Counted from the stretch's first letter, positions 1-12,193 are shown. The stretch is 38,748 nucleotides of DNA from Pseudomonadota bacterium (GCA_023433925.1 JAEYTO010000058.1:1-38748), one strand, 5' to 3'. The notes: generated by a model not told the origin, from the sequence alone. Made by a program: numbers and translations.

Positions 1-2
1 GT

Positions 3-60
3 CCAGGGGCCCGTGGCCCCTGGTGGGCGAGAGTCCGAGAGAGGGCGACGCCCTCTCTCG
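3..60 (-). terminator. Tandem hairpins downstream of the spermidine-synthase-like gene
   Basis: Two perfect inverted repeats follow the stop of the leftmost minus-strand gene: an 8-bp stem with a 5-nt loop at 3-23, and an 11-bp stem (CGAGAGAGGGC) with a 3-nt loop at 36-60. Neither is followed by a clear T tract on the minus strand, so termination is inferred from position only. The second stem is nearly the same as the one at 37959-37981 near the other edge of the window. Confidence 0.4.
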
Positions 61-102
61 GTTCGTCCGCGCCTTGCTCCAATGCCTTCCTTCCGTCTTG
101 CC

Positions 103-1590
103 TCAGCGCAGGATCATGCCCAGGGCGTAGCGGTCCACGGGAGCGAACTCGTCCGTGAGGGGCGGCACGTCATCCGGGATGAGCCGCGTCCAGCGGTGGG
201 AGAGCATGGCCCGCAGCCGAGGGTCCGCGCTGGCCATGTCCGGCTCGCCGGCTCTGGTCAGGGCCACCAGGATGACGTTCTGCACGACTTGGCCGTTGTC
301 CAGCTCGCGCACGGGGAAGACGAGCACCTGCTCGAAGGCCTGGCGCAGGGTGGCGATCTGCGCGCGCAGGAGCTGCCCAGGACGGCCCTCGATGGCCGAG
401 ATCGTGTTGATGACCGCCGCCCCGCCGTCACGTAGGCTCGCGCGCAGCTCGGCCGCGGCTTCCCGCGTGGTCAGGTGGAAAGGGATGGAGTGGTGCGAGT
501 TGAAAACGTCCACGAAGGCCAGGTCGTATTTCTTGTCGTTTCCGGCCGCGCGCTGGAGGAACGTGCGCGCGTCCTCATGGGTGATGCTCAGGCGCGGGTC
601 GTCCTTCAGCTCAAACCAGCGCCGGGCGGTCTCGGTCATGCCCGGGTCCAGCTCGACCACGTCCAGGCGCATGTCCGGATCCTCGGCCAGCAGATGGCGC
701 GGGTAGGAGTAGGCCCCGCCGCCGAGCATGAGCGCCCGCCGGGCGTCCGGGACGAAGTGGCGGCCCAGGTCGAAGAAGCGCGTGTAGCGCAGGGCCAGCT
801 CCAGGGTATCGTCCAGGTACATGGCCGATTGGGTGCCGCCGGGGTTGGTGGTCAGCGAGCGGACGGGCCGTCCCGTGAGCGCGTCGTGGCCCGTGGTCAC
901 GATGATGCGGTTGTAGCGCGTGCCCACGTCGGCCATGCCGGCCTCGTCCAGCCCGGCTCGCGCCGCCAGGCTCAGGAGGAGCAGCGTGGCCAGGAAGCCC
1001 GCCCCCGCCGTGCCCGCGACCTTGAAGGACGGCGCGGCGAGGATGGAGGTCAGGGCCAGGATCAGGGCCACCACGAGGAGGATGGTCGAGCTGCCCAGGT
1101 AGGCCACGAGCACGAAGCCGGCCAGGAAGGTGCCCACGATGCTGCCCACGGTGGATATGGCGTAGAGCCGGCCGATCAGCGCGCCGGATGTGGCCACCTC
1201 GCTGATGCGCAGCCGCACGGCGTAGGGCGAGACCATGCCGAGCAGCACCGAGGGCGCGGCGAAGAGCAGGATCGTGGCGATCATGGAGCCCACGTAGATG
1301 TCGGGCATGGACCTCTGGAGGAAGCCCAGCAGCGGCCCGCTGACCATGGCCGATGCGCCGATGGCCAGGGCGGCCAGAAGGATGACGCCGGCCAGGGCCT
1401 TGCGGCTGGGCGAACGGTCGGCGAGCCTGCCGCCCAGCCAGTAGCCGAGGCTCAGGCAGCCCAGGACGATGCCGATGAGGCTCGTCCAGACGATGATGGA
1501 TGTGCCCATGTACGGGGCCAGGATGCGCGAGCCGACCAGCTCGATGATCATGACCATGGCTCCGCAGATGAAGACGACAAGCTCAAGCAT
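103..1590 (-). CDS. Membrane protein fused to spermidine-synthase-like methyltransferase-fold domain
   Basis: 495 residues. Residues 1-210 form about seven hydrophobic segments of the kind found in fused MFS/spermidine synthase proteins. Residues 220-445 are a Rossmann domain with the SAM-type glycine motif LMLGGGAYSYP (288-298), the acidic end of strand 2 VVELDPGM (311-318) and HEDARTFL (338-345). Where true spermidine synthases have a D-S/T-x-DP motif for the amine and catalysis, this protein reads VDVFNSHHSIPFHL (360-373), so polyamine synthesis is doubtful and the substrate is unknown. The start at 1590 has a GGGAGGG ribosome site six bases upstream. A TATAGT box at 1651-1646 on the minus strand could be its -10, but I see no convincing -35. 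Family assignment is firm; activity is not. Confidence 0.85.
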   Translation of the reverse strand: MLELVVFICGAMVMIIELVGSRILAPYMGTSIIVWTSLIGIVLGCLSLGYWLGGRLADRSPSRKALAGVILLAALAIGASAMVSGPLLGFLQRSMPDIYVGSMIATILLFAAPSVLLGMVSPYAVRLRISEVATSGALIGRLYAISTVGSIVGTFLAGFVLVAYLGSSTILLVVALILALTSILAAPSFKVAGTAGAGFLATLLLLSLAARAGLDEAGMADVGTRYNRIIVTTGHDALTGRPVRSLTTNPGGTQSAMYLDDTLELALRYTRFFDLGRHFVPDARRALMLGGGAYSYPRHLLAEDPDMRLDVVELDPGMTETARRWFELKDDPRLSITHEDARTFLQRAAGNDKKYDLAFVDVFNSHHSIPFHLTTREAAAELRASLRDGGAAVINTISAIEGRPGQLLRAQIATLRQAFEQVLVFPVRELDNGQVVQNVILVALTRAGEPDMASADPRLRAMLSHRWTRLIPDDVPPLTDEFAPVDRYALGMILR

Positions 1591-1719
1591 GGCAGGCCCT
1601 CCCAGGCTCCTGGCTAACTTCGCGCGTGGCGTGGAGCGTCGGGGTACTATAGGCCATGCTCATCCGCTTATCCAGCCTGGCGATCGCGACCGGGCCGCGC
1701 TGGACGGCCCGTTTCCGAT

Positions 1720-3801
1720 TCAAGCCTCGCGGGCGCGTCCGTTGGACCTTTCCCGTATGCGCTCCAGGACCTGGTTGAACTCCTGCATGTCAAAGGGCTT
1801 GGAGATGTAGTCGTCCATGCCCGCAGCGAGGAAGCGCTCGCGGTCGCCCTTGAGCGCGTAGGCGGTCAGGGCGATGATGGGCACGTCCCGGTCCACGCCC
1901 GGCGGCGGCTCATGGCGGATGATGCGCGTGGTCTCCTCGCCGTCCAGCTCGGGCATGCGGATGTCCATGAGCACCATGTCGAACGGCTCGCGCGCGAGCG
2001 CCTCCAGGGCCTCGCGGCCGTTGCCCACAGCCGTTACCTTGTGGCCCTGCTCTTCGAGAAGGGCCACGGCCACCAGGGTGTTGATCGGATTGTCCTCGGC
2101 CAGGAGGATCGCGAGAGGCCTGGCCGAGACGCGCCGCTCAAGCGGCTGTTCGGGCTTGAGCCTCGGGGCGCGGCCCGGCGCCAGGACCACGGTGAAGGAG
2201 AAGGTGCTCCCGCGGCCAGGCTCGCTCTCGGCCCAGATGACCCCGCCCATGTGCTCCACGAGGTTCTTGCTGATGGCCAGGCCCAGCCCCGAGCCCTCCC
2301 GGCGCGCGTTGAGGCTGTCGCCGACCTGCATGAAGTTTTCGAAAACGGCTCCGAGCTTGTCCGGCGGTATGCCGATGCCCGTGTCCTGGACCTCGAAGAG
2401 CAGGCACAGGCCGCCAGGACGGTCTCCAGTGCATGGAGCGCCACTGTCCGCGAGCCTGACCCGCAGCGTGACCGCGCCCTGGTCCGTGAACTTGATGGCG
2501 TTGTCCAGAAGGTTGATGAGCACTTGCTTGAGCCGGCCCTCGTCGCCGTGCAGCACCGTGGGCACCGAGGGCGACACGCGGTCGCGCAGGGCGATGCCCT
2601 GGCGGCGCGCCGCGGGAGTCAAGGTGTCGAGCACGCTGTCCAGCATGTGGTGCAGATCGAAGTCCGCCTCGGTGAGCTCCAGCCGGCCGGCCTCTATGCG
2701 CGAGAGGTCGAGGATGTCGTTGACGATGGACAGGAGGTGGTCGGCCGAACTGCGCATCATGCCGATGTACTCGCATATCCTGGGCTCCTGACAGCGCGTA
2801 TGGGCCAGCTCGGCCATGCCGATTATGCCGTTGAGCGGCGTGCGTATCTCGTGGCTCATGTTGGCCAGGAAGTCGCTCTTGGCGCGGTTGGCCCGCTGGG
2901 CCTCGTCCCTGGCCTGCCGCAGCTCCTCCTGGATGCGGCGTTCCTCGGTGATGTCCTCGTTCACGGCAATGGCCGAGATGATGCGGCCGGAATCGTCGCG
3001 CACGGGCACGGCTGAATTGCGTATGGTCTTGCGCGAGCCGTCGAAGCACTCGATGTCGATGATCTCGCCGAGCGAGGTCTCGCCGCGCTCGAAGGCCCTG
3101 GCAAAGGCCCAGTCATGAGCCTCGATGCGCTTGCCGCTGCCGGCCCACCAGCCCTTGTACACATCGAGCTGCTCCCGCGGCGCATGGCGCCTCCCGCACC
3201 AGAGTTGCTCCGCCGCCGGATTCATGCGCGCGATGCCGCCGTGCTCGTCGGCCACGAACACGCCCACGGGCATGGCGTCCAGCACCTTGTCGAGCAGCGT
3301 CTGGCTGCGGTGCAGGGCCGCCTGGGCCTGGCGCTCCTTGGTGATGTCCTCCACGACCTTGATGAAGTAGGCCGCCTCGCCCGAGGCCTTGCGCACCGGC
3401 GAGGCGGTCAGGTGGACCCAGGCCACGGAGCCGTCCTTGCGGAGGTAGCGCTTCTCCGTGTCGTAGCTGGCGATCTCGCCCCTGAGCAGTCTCTCCGCTT
3501 TGGAGGTGCTGGCCTCGCGGTCCTCGGGGTGCGTGACCTCGGCCATGGTTTTCCCGCATAGCTCCTCCTTGGTGTAGCCAAGCAATTCGCCCAGCGGGTC
3601 GTTGACGAGCATGAACCTGCCTTGCCGGGACACGTGGGCCATGCCCACGCCGGCCTGCTCGAAGGCGGTCCGGAAGCGCTCCTCGCTTTCGCGCAGGCGC
3701 TCCTCCAGCCGGGCCTGTATGGCCTCCATATCGCCGATGCGACGCCGGGTTTCGGCCAGCTCCTGGATCAATTGCTCGCGAGTCGGCTCTCTGTCGGTCA
3801 T
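1720..3801 (-). CDS. Soluble PAS-PAS hybrid histidine kinase/response regulator
   Basis: 693 residues with no membrane segment, so a cytoplasmic sensor. Order: N-terminal coiled coil (about 5-42), two PAS domains (about 43-155 and 165-288), HisKA with the phosphoacceptor in SHEIRTPLNG (H317), HATPase with the N box around NLLDNAIKF (430-438), G1 DTGIGIPP (473-480) and G2 GSGLGLAIS (503-511), then a receiver domain (about 563-685) with LLAEDN, the phosphorylatable Asp in LMDIRMP (D613) and Lys in SKPF (K668). All catalytic residues are present. The start at 3801 follows a GGAGG site with good spacing. No separate response regulator or output gene is adjacent, so it is an orphan hybrid kinase whose signal and target cannot be read from the sequence. 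Confidence 0.93.
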   Translation of the reverse strand: MTDREPTREQLIQELAETRRRIGDMEAIQARLEERLRESEERFRTAFEQAGVGMAHVSRQGRFMLVNDPLGELLGYTKEELCGKTMAEVTHPEDREASTSKAERLLRGEIASYDTEKRYLRKDGSVAWVHLTASPVRKASGEAAYFIKVVEDITKERQAQAALHRSQTLLDKVLDAMPVGVFVADEHGGIARMNPAAEQLWCGRRHAPREQLDVYKGWWAGSGKRIEAHDWAFARAFERGETSLGEIIDIECFDGSRKTIRNSAVPVRDDSGRIISAIAVNEDITEERRIQEELRQARDEAQRANRAKSDFLANMSHEIRTPLNGIIGMAELAHTRCQEPRICEYIGMMRSSADHLLSIVNDILDLSRIEAGRLELTEADFDLHHMLDSVLDTLTPAARRQGIALRDRVSPSVPTVLHGDEGRLKQVLINLLDNAIKFTDQGAVTLRVRLADSGAPCTGDRPGGLCLLFEVQDTGIGIPPDKLGAVFENFMQVGDSLNARREGSGLGLAISKNLVEHMGGVIWAESEPGRGSTFSFTVVLAPGRAPRLKPEQPLERRVSARPLAILLAEDNPINTLVAVALLEEQGHKVTAVGNGREALEALAREPFDMVLMDIRMPELDGEETTRIIRHEPPPGVDRDVPIIALTAYALKGDRERFLAAGMDDYISKPFDMQEFNQVLERIRERSNGRAREA

Positions 3802-4010
3802 ACATCCTCCATCACCGCGTATCAGCAGGGCATGGACTACAAGTTCATTATCTTACTTCATGCAACAGGCAAGGGAAAGCTGGAAGACCGTGCGGGCGCA
3901 TGTCTTGCAGCGCGGGCTGCTCCTGGAATAGAACAAATGCCGGGCGTTGCTTGGCCGGCGCGGATGGGGACGGCGGAGTGGGGCGGGAAGGCTTGCGGGC
4001 TGAAAAGACG

Positions 4011-4976
4011 CTAGGCAGGCTCGCGGCGAGGCGCGCTTGTCGCCGTGGCCCGCTCGGTGGCGCGCACGCCCAGGGCCACGCCGGCCAGGGCCAGGGCCGC
4101 GCCGGCGGCTTCGGCGGCCGTGGGCAGGCGCGACTGGACGATGTAGGTCAGCACGAGGCCGGACAAGGGCCAGAAGACGATCATCTGCCCGGCCAGGGAG
4201 CCGGGCAGCATGGCCGAGGCCTTGTTCCAGAGCACGCCGCCCAGCCAGGACGAGCCGATGCCCAGCACGAGGCTGCCCATGACGAGCGGCGGGAGCGCGC
4301 GCGAGCCACCCAGCTCCGGCTCCGTGAGCAGCGCCAGCGGCAGGCAGGCCAGCGACATGAGGCCGAGCACGAGGCCCACGGCGCAGGACCACTGCACGGG
4401 CGTGACATGCGGATGCCCGCGCAGGAATTGCAGGTTGTCCACGAAGTACCAGGTCAGCACGGCCAGGGAGGCCAGGGCTTCGAGCAGTCCCAGGGCCATG
4501 CCCGCGCCGTCGCCGGGCGCGGCGCTCACGGACAGGCCGTAGCGGTCCAGGTTGACCACGAGCAGCCCGGCGAAGATGGCCGCCAGCGGCGGCAGGAGCC
4601 GGGTGAAGGGAAACTCGCGGCGGATGAGGTTGCCGAAAAGGGCCACGCAGACCGGCGTGGCGCCCATGAGCAGGGCCGGCACGGCCGGTCCCATGTCCTG
4701 GATGGCCGCGGTCAGCAGCAGGTAGGCCATGAAGAAGCCCGTGAGGGCCAGGCTGACGGCGCGCAGCCACTCGCGGCGCGTGAGCGGCCGGAAGTCCCGA
4801 CGCATGCGCAGGAAGACGAGCCCGGACATGGCTCCGTAGACGAGATAGCGCGAGAGGGTGATCTCCAGCGGCGACCACTCGGCCAGCAGCGCCGGGACGA
4901 CGAAGGACGCGCCCCAGAGGGTTGCCGCCGAGGCGGCCAGGAAGATGCCGGGAAGATGAGACGCCCTGCGGTCCAT
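4011..4976 (-). CDS. EamA/DMT family transporter
   Basis: 321 residues, almost wholly hydrophobic, with about ten predicted transmembrane helices arranged as two similar halves, as in the EamA (drug/metabolite transporter) family. Early motifs such as AATLWGASFVVPALL (residues 17-31) and the second-half GIGSSWLGGVLWNKA region match the family pattern. The start codon lies 27 bases after the gltX stop on the same strand, with AGGGAG upstream, so the two are probably co-transcribed; nothing links the functions. The C-terminus is short and Arg/Ala-rich, as is usual for a cytoplasmic tail. The substrate cannot be predicted from this family. Confidence 0.9.
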   Translation of the reverse strand: MDRRASHLPGIFLAASAATLWGASFVVPALLAEWSPLEITLSRYLVYGAMSGLVFLRMRRDFRPLTRREWLRAVSLALTGFFMAYLLLTAAIQDMGPAVPALLMGATPVCVALFGNLIRREFPFTRLLPPLAAIFAGLLVVNLDRYGLSVSAAPGDGAGMALGLLEALASLAVLTWYFVDNLQFLRGHPHVTPVQWSCAVGLVLGLMSLACLPLALLTEPELGGSRALPPLVMGSLVLGIGSSWLGGVLWNKASAMLPGSLAGQMIVFWPLSGLVLTYIVQSRLPTAAEAAGAALALAGVALGVRATERATATSAPRREPA

Positions 4977-5003
4977 GCGGGTGTGCTCCCTGGTATGCGC
5001 CCG

Positions 5004-6392
5004 CTACATTTTCAGCGCCCGCTCCAGCCGATTCAAAGTCTTGTCCCGGCCCAGGGCGGCGATGGTCTCGTGCAGGCCGGGCGAGGCGGTCTTGCCGGTC
5101 AGGGCCACGCGCAGGGGCTGGGCGATGTCCTTGAAGCCCACGCCCTTCTCGGCCACGTAACCGTTCAGCAGATTCTCTACCTGGGCCTCGCCGAACTCGC
5201 CAAGGCCTGCCAGCCGTTCGCGGATGGCCCGCAGGTGCTCCCTGGTCGCGGCGGTCACGAACTTCTGCACTGCCGCCTGGTCGTACTCCAGGGCTGCGTC
5301 GCCCTGCAGGAAGAACTCGGCCTTGTCGGCCATCTCTTTGAGGGTCTGGGCGCGGGGCTGGAACATGGGCACGAGCCGCGCCAGGTAATCCTGATCGGCC
5401 GCGAGGCCCTTGGCCGCGAAGAATGGCGGCAGCAACTCGGCCAACCGCCTGGGATCGGCCTCCTTGATGTAGTGCGCGTTGGTCGCGTTGAGCTTCTTCA
5501 TGTCGAAGACCGCGGGCGAGGAGCCGAGGTTCTTGGGCGTGAACAGCTCGATCATCTCGGCGCGCGAGAAGATCTCCTTGTCGCCGTGGGACCAGCCCAG
5601 GCGCAGGAGGTAGTTGACCATGGCCTCGGGCAGGTAGCCCTCGTCCTTGTACTGCACGACGCTCGTGGCGCCGTGGCGCTTGGAGAGCTTCTTCTTGTCC
5701 GGCCCGAGGATCATGGGCACGTGGCCGAACTCGGGCATGGCCGCGCCCAGGGCCTGGTAGATGAGGATCTGCTTGGGCGTGTTGGACACGTGGTCGTCGC
5801 CGCGGATGATGGTCGTGACGCCCATGGTGATGTCGTCCACGACCACGGCCACGTTGTAGATGGGCGTGCCGTCTGAGCGGCGCAGGACAAGGTCGTCCAG
5901 CTCCTCGTTGGGGAAGGAGATGAAGCCCTTGACCAGATCGTTCCAACCCGTGGCGCCCGTGAGCGGAGCCTTGAGGCGCACGCAACGGCCCGGCCCGGGG
6001 CCGAGGCCGCGCTCGCGGCAGGTCAGGTCGTACTTGGGCTTGCGGCCCTCGGCCGTGGCCTTCTCGCGCATGGCATCCACCTGCTCGGGCGTGCACGAGC
6101 ACCAGTAGGCATGGCCGCTGGCGACCATGCGGTCGATGTACTCATTGTGCAGGCCGGCGCGATCGCTCTGGTAGAAGAGGTCGTCCCAATCCAGGCCGAG
6201 CCAGGACATGCCGTCCAGGATGGCCTGGGTGGCCTCGGGCGTGGAGCGCTCGCGGTCCGTGTCCTCGATGCGCAGGATGAAGCGGCCTTGGTGGTGACGG
6301 GCCAGCAGCCAGTTGAAGATCGCCGTGCGCGCGCCGCCCACGTGCAGGTAGCCCGTGGGGCTGGGCGCGAAGCGGGTGACCATGCCGTTCAT
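5004..6392 (-). CDS. gltX: Glutamyl-tRNA synthetase
   Basis: 462 residues, normal length for a bacterial class Ib glutamyl-tRNA synthetase, which charges tRNA-Glu in the cytoplasm. The ATP-binding HIGH-type motif is PSPTGYLHVGG (10-20) and the KMSKS-type loop is KKLSKRHGA (234-242). RIEDTDRERS (41-50) is also diagnostic. C98, C100 and C125 sit where zinc ligands are known in the E. coli enzyme; the fourth ligand is not obvious here, so zinc may be absent. The start at 6392 has an AGAGG ribosome site. An intrinsic terminator lies about 40 bases before the start codon with no promoter visible between them, which suggests regulated readthrough. EamA follows in the same direction. Confidence 0.96.
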   Translation of the reverse strand: MNGMVTRFAPSPTGYLHVGGARTAIFNWLLARHHQGRFILRIEDTDRERSTPEATQAILDGMSWLGLDWDDLFYQSDRAGLHNEYIDRMVASGHAYWCSCTPEQVDAMREKATAEGRKPKYDLTCRERGLGPGPGRCVRLKAPLTGATGWNDLVKGFISFPNEELDDLVLRRSDGTPIYNVAVVVDDITMGVTTIIRGDDHVSNTPKQILIYQALGAAMPEFGHVPMILGPDKKKLSKRHGATSVVQYKDEGYLPEAMVNYLLRLGWSHGDKEIFSRAEMIELFTPKNLGSSPAVFDMKKLNATNAHYIKEADPRRLAELLPPFFAAKGLAADQDYLARLVPMFQPRAQTLKEMADKAEFFLQGDAALEYDQAAVQKFVTAATREHLRAIRERLAGLGEFGEAQVENLLNGYVAEKGVGFKDIAQPLRVALTGKTASPGLHETIAALGRDKTLNRLERALKM

Positions 6393-6432
6393 ATGTAACC
6401 TCTCGCGTGGGTGTCACAGGGGCCGGGCCAAG

Positions 6433-6454
6433 AAAAAGGCGGGCCGGCCCCGCC
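6433..6454 (-). terminator. Intrinsic terminator in the gltX leader
   Basis: Read on the minus strand, GGCGGG (6454-6449) pairs with CCCGCC (6443-6438) around a 5-nt loop, and is followed at once by five T residues (6437-6433). That is the form of a Rho-independent terminator. It points toward gltX, whose ATG is about 40 bases further on. It could end a transcript arising in the repeat element upstream, or act as an attenuator of gltX. Confidence 0.65.
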
Positions 6455-6467
6455 TTGCGCAGTCTCT

Positions 6468-6593
6468 GGAGCATTTTGCTTTGGAAAATGCTCCGCAAGC
6501 CATACGTCGGCGTGGCTTGCCGCCGCGCAGGCATAGGCGCGATCCACTCGCGCCGTCAACGCAGGAGCGAGCGTCTCAAAGTCAAACCGCTCT
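6468..6593 (+). repeat. Dispersed structured repeat, copy 1
   Basis: First of four copies of a roughly 125-bp intergenic element. Helix 1 is GGAGCATTTT paired with AAAATGCTCC (6468-6494). Helix 2 is an imperfect 11-bp stem at about 6495-6520. Helix 3 is GGCGCGA paired with TCGCGCC (6536-6554). In helix 3 this copy has G-C where the other copies have A-T, a compensatory change. The element ends in the conserved tail that includes GAGCGTCTCAAAGTCAAAC. The sequence between this copy and 6803 has no gene I can support. Confidence 0.85.
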
Positions 6594-6803
6594 GGACGGT
6601 GCCCGGCGCTGGCCAGAGCGTGTCGAGGCCCGTGTCGAAGGCCGCCTGCGCGCGCTCGCGCATGGCGGTCCCCCTGAAGGTCATGCCGGGCCTCCTGCTA
6701 CGTGCTTTGCAGGGGCTTGTCAATTTGGCGGCCCGGCGGTCATGGCTTGCGCGGCCAAGCAAGGGCAAGGGATCGCGTCGCATCTGGGTCATGCCCGCCC
6801 GAT

Positions 6804-6824
6804 ATGTGCAAACGCTTTGCACAT
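6804..6824 (+). promoter_or_regulatory. Inverted repeat, candidate activator site 1
   Basis: A perfect 9-bp inverted repeat, ATGTGCAAA-CGC-TTTGCACAT. It lies about 150 bases before the predicted start of the sigma-54 transcript of the ZraP-like gene. The core GTGCAA...TTGCAC recurs at 6848-6863, as expected of upstream activator sites for an NtrC/ZraR-type regulator. Binding is inferred. Confidence 0.65.
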
Positions 6825-6847
6825 GTGCAGGCTAGTCTGGCGGCAGC

Positions 6848-6863
6848 GTGCAACACATTGCAC
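6848..6863 (+). promoter_or_regulatory. Inverted repeat, candidate activator site 2
   Basis: GTGCAA-CACA-TTGCAC, the same half-sites as the repeat at 6804-6824 with a spacer one base shorter. Its centre is about 41 bases downstream of site 1, close to four helical turns. Confidence 0.65.
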
Positions 6864-6885
6864 ATGACTCTCCCCGAAAGAACAG

Positions 6886-6915
6886 CACGTGCAAGGCTTC
6901 TAATCCATGCACGTG
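6886..6915 (+). promoter_or_regulatory. Inverted repeat, candidate activator site 3
   Basis: CACGTGCA and TGCACGTG form a perfect 8-bp inverted repeat separated by 14 bases. It shares the TGCA core of the two upstream sites but differs in spacing, so it could be a third binding site for the same regulator or one for a different protein. Its centre is about 63 bases before the predicted transcript start. Confidence 0.5.
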
Positions 6916-6936
6916 AATTAATGTGTCAAAACAGCC

Positions 6937-6954
6937 TGGCACGGACTCTGCTTT
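6937..6954 (+). promoter_or_regulatory. Sigma-54 (-24/-12) promoter of the ZraP-like gene
   Basis: TGGCACGGACTCTGCTTT matches the sigma-54 consensus: the GG at 6938-6939 and the GC at 6950-6951 are 12 bases apart, within TGGCACG-N4-CTGCT. The transcript would start near 6963, about 36 bases before the ATG at 6999. Three inverted repeats upstream are in the usual position for enhancer sites, and a sigma-54 activator is encoded at 16761-18227. Confidence 0.75.
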
Positions 6955-6998
6955 GTGGGGGCGTACGCAACGTGAACACCCCCAACTGGAGTAAAAGC

Positions 6999-7556
6999 AT
7001 GAACCGCGTTTCCTTGCGCACCTTCGTTCTCGCCGGCATGACCGTCCTGCTTTCCGCTTCTCTGGCTCTGGCCCAGGCCCAGCAAGGCGGCCACGATCAC
7101 GGAGCCAAGGGCACTCCGGCCCAAGCCCAGGCCCAGGCCCAGGCCCTGACCCCGGAGCAGCAGGCCAAGTTGGACAAGATCCTGGACGACTTCAAGAAGA
7201 AGAATTTCGCCCTGCACCAGGACATGTGGGCCAAGCACACGGAGCTACAGGCCCTGTCGGCCAACCCGAACACCAAGCCCGAGCAGATCTCCAGGCTCGT
7301 GGCCGAGCTCAAGGATCTGCGCGCCAAGCAGTTCGCGGCGCGCGAGGCCCTGAACGAGACCCTTAAGAAGGAAGGTTTGCCCGCCTTCGGAGCCGGTTGC
7401 GGCGGCATGAGGGGCGGCGGCATGGGCATGGGCGGTTGCGGCAAGATGGGCGGCATGGGCATGATGAACGGCGGCATGGGCAAGGGTGTGATAGGCGGTC
7501 CGGCCATGATGAACGGGCACGGCATGTCCAAGGACAAGGCCGTCGGCCGCATCTAG
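6999..7556 (+). CDS. ZraP/CpxP-like periplasmic metal-response protein
   Basis: 185 residues. A signal peptide (1-25, cleavage after LALA) sends it to the periplasm. The mature protein starts with a His-rich HDH (32-34) and a Gln/Ala repeat. Residues 50-125 are helical, beginning LTPEQQAKLDKIL, which is the pattern of the heavy-metal-resistance ZraP/Spy/CpxP families. The tail (130-176) is Gly/Met-rich with two cysteines (C134, C147) and several Met residues, suited to copper- or zinc-type metals. The ATG at 6999 was chosen over upstream starts because it has a GGAG site, a good signal peptide and lies just after a sigma-54 promoter. In E. coli, ZraP is the sigma-54-controlled partner of the ZraS/ZraR two-component system. 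A sensor kinase follows here in the same direction. Confidence 0.85.
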   Translation: MNRVSLRTFVLAGMTVLLSASLALAQAQQGGHDHGAKGTPAQAQAQAQALTPEQQAKLDKILDDFKKKNFALHQDMWAKHTELQALSANPNTKPEQISRLVAELKDLRAKQFAAREALNETLKKEGLPAFGAGCGGMRGGGMGMGGCGKMGGMGMMNGGMGKGVIGGPAMMNGHGMSKDKAVGRI

Positions 7557-7577
7557 GATCGATAAACACTGTGCCGG

Positions 7578-7602
7578 GCGCGGCGGGGAGTCCCCGCCGC
7601 GC
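7578..7602 (+). other. Strong GC hairpin between the ZraP-like gene and the sensor kinase gene
   Basis: GCGCGGCGGGG and CCCCGCCGCGC form a perfect 11-bp stem with a 3-nt loop, 22 bases after the stop of the ZraP-like gene. There is no T tract, so it may be a 3' stabiliser or partial terminator that lowers kinase expression relative to the periplasmic protein. A second small palindrome (GCCAAA-CCTT-TTTGGC, 7774-7789) lies closer to the kinase start. Confidence 0.5.
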
Positions 7603-7836
7603 CGCGGCGTCAGGCTCATGCGGCCCGGCGGCCCCGAGGGGATCGCCGCGCTTCGCCGCCCCTGAGCCGGAGCCCGCCAGGGCGTGGGCGGCGTCGGCAG
7701 GGGGGCGTGCCGATGGGCCGCATGGGCGCGAGCCTCTTCCGGGATAAGCCCCTTGCGCCTGGGGACGGGAAGTGCCAAACCTTTTTGGCTCATCGGCAAG
7801 TGAGCCGCACAGACCGCGCCACGAAGAGGAGAGCCC

Positions 7837-9726
<1,890 letters not shown>

Positions 9727-9764
9727 TCCGCGCCCGGCCGACTTCCGACTCCAGCATCTTCATG

Positions 9765-9800
9765 TCGTCCCTGCCGAACATTCTTCGGCAGGGACGATTT
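9765..9800 (+). terminator. Hairpin terminator after the sensor kinase gene
   Basis: A perfect 14-bp stem (TCGTCCCTGCCGAA with its complement) around a 5-nt loop, followed by a short ATTT. It begins about 40 bases after the stop of the kinase gene and probably ends the metal-response transcript. The T tract is short. Confidence 0.65.
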
Positions 9801-9913
9801 AACTTGTGCTTTGCTCCTTGCTGGCCTAAACAATAATCGTTTGGTCCATCAGATGCTTTCCACCGTCAAGCCTTTCAGTGGGCTCGTCAGATGCTTGCCT
9901 GGGGTATTCGCTC

Positions 9914-12068
<2,155 letters not shown>

Positions 12069-12070
<2 letters not shown>

Positions 12071-12193
12071 AGCATTCGCTTTTGAAAATGCTCCGCACGC
12101 CATGCGTCGGCATGGCGTGTCGCCGCATGGGCGGCGGCGCAATCCGCTTGCGCCGTCAACGCCGGAGCGAGCGTCTCAAAGTCAAACGGCCCT
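12069..12193 (+). repeat. Dispersed structured repeat, copy 2
   Basis: Second copy of the 125-bp element. It begins within the TAA stop codon (12068-12070) of the hybrid kinase gene. Helix 1 is AGCATT with AATGCT. Helix 2 is CACGCCATGC with GCATGGCGTG; compared with copy 4 an A-T pair has become C-G on both sides. Helix 3 is GGCGCAA with TTGCGCC. It ends in the same tail as the other copies. Confidence 0.88.

Noticed and set aside
3853..6102. A 749-residue open frame antisense or out of frame with EamA and gltX
   Set aside because: The sequence is Arg/Gly/Pro/Ala-rich with no domain, and is a by-product of high G+C; the proper genes on this stretch have clear family motifs.
6556..6822. An 88-residue minus-strand frame between repeat copy 1 and the sigma-54 control region
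   Set aside because: It ends inside the repeat element, overlaps activator site 1 and resembles no protein; it may be decayed sequence.
9878..9913. GTG start at 9878 for the membrane hybrid kinase
   Set aside because: No ribosome site before it, while the ATG at 9914 has one and keeps both membrane helices.
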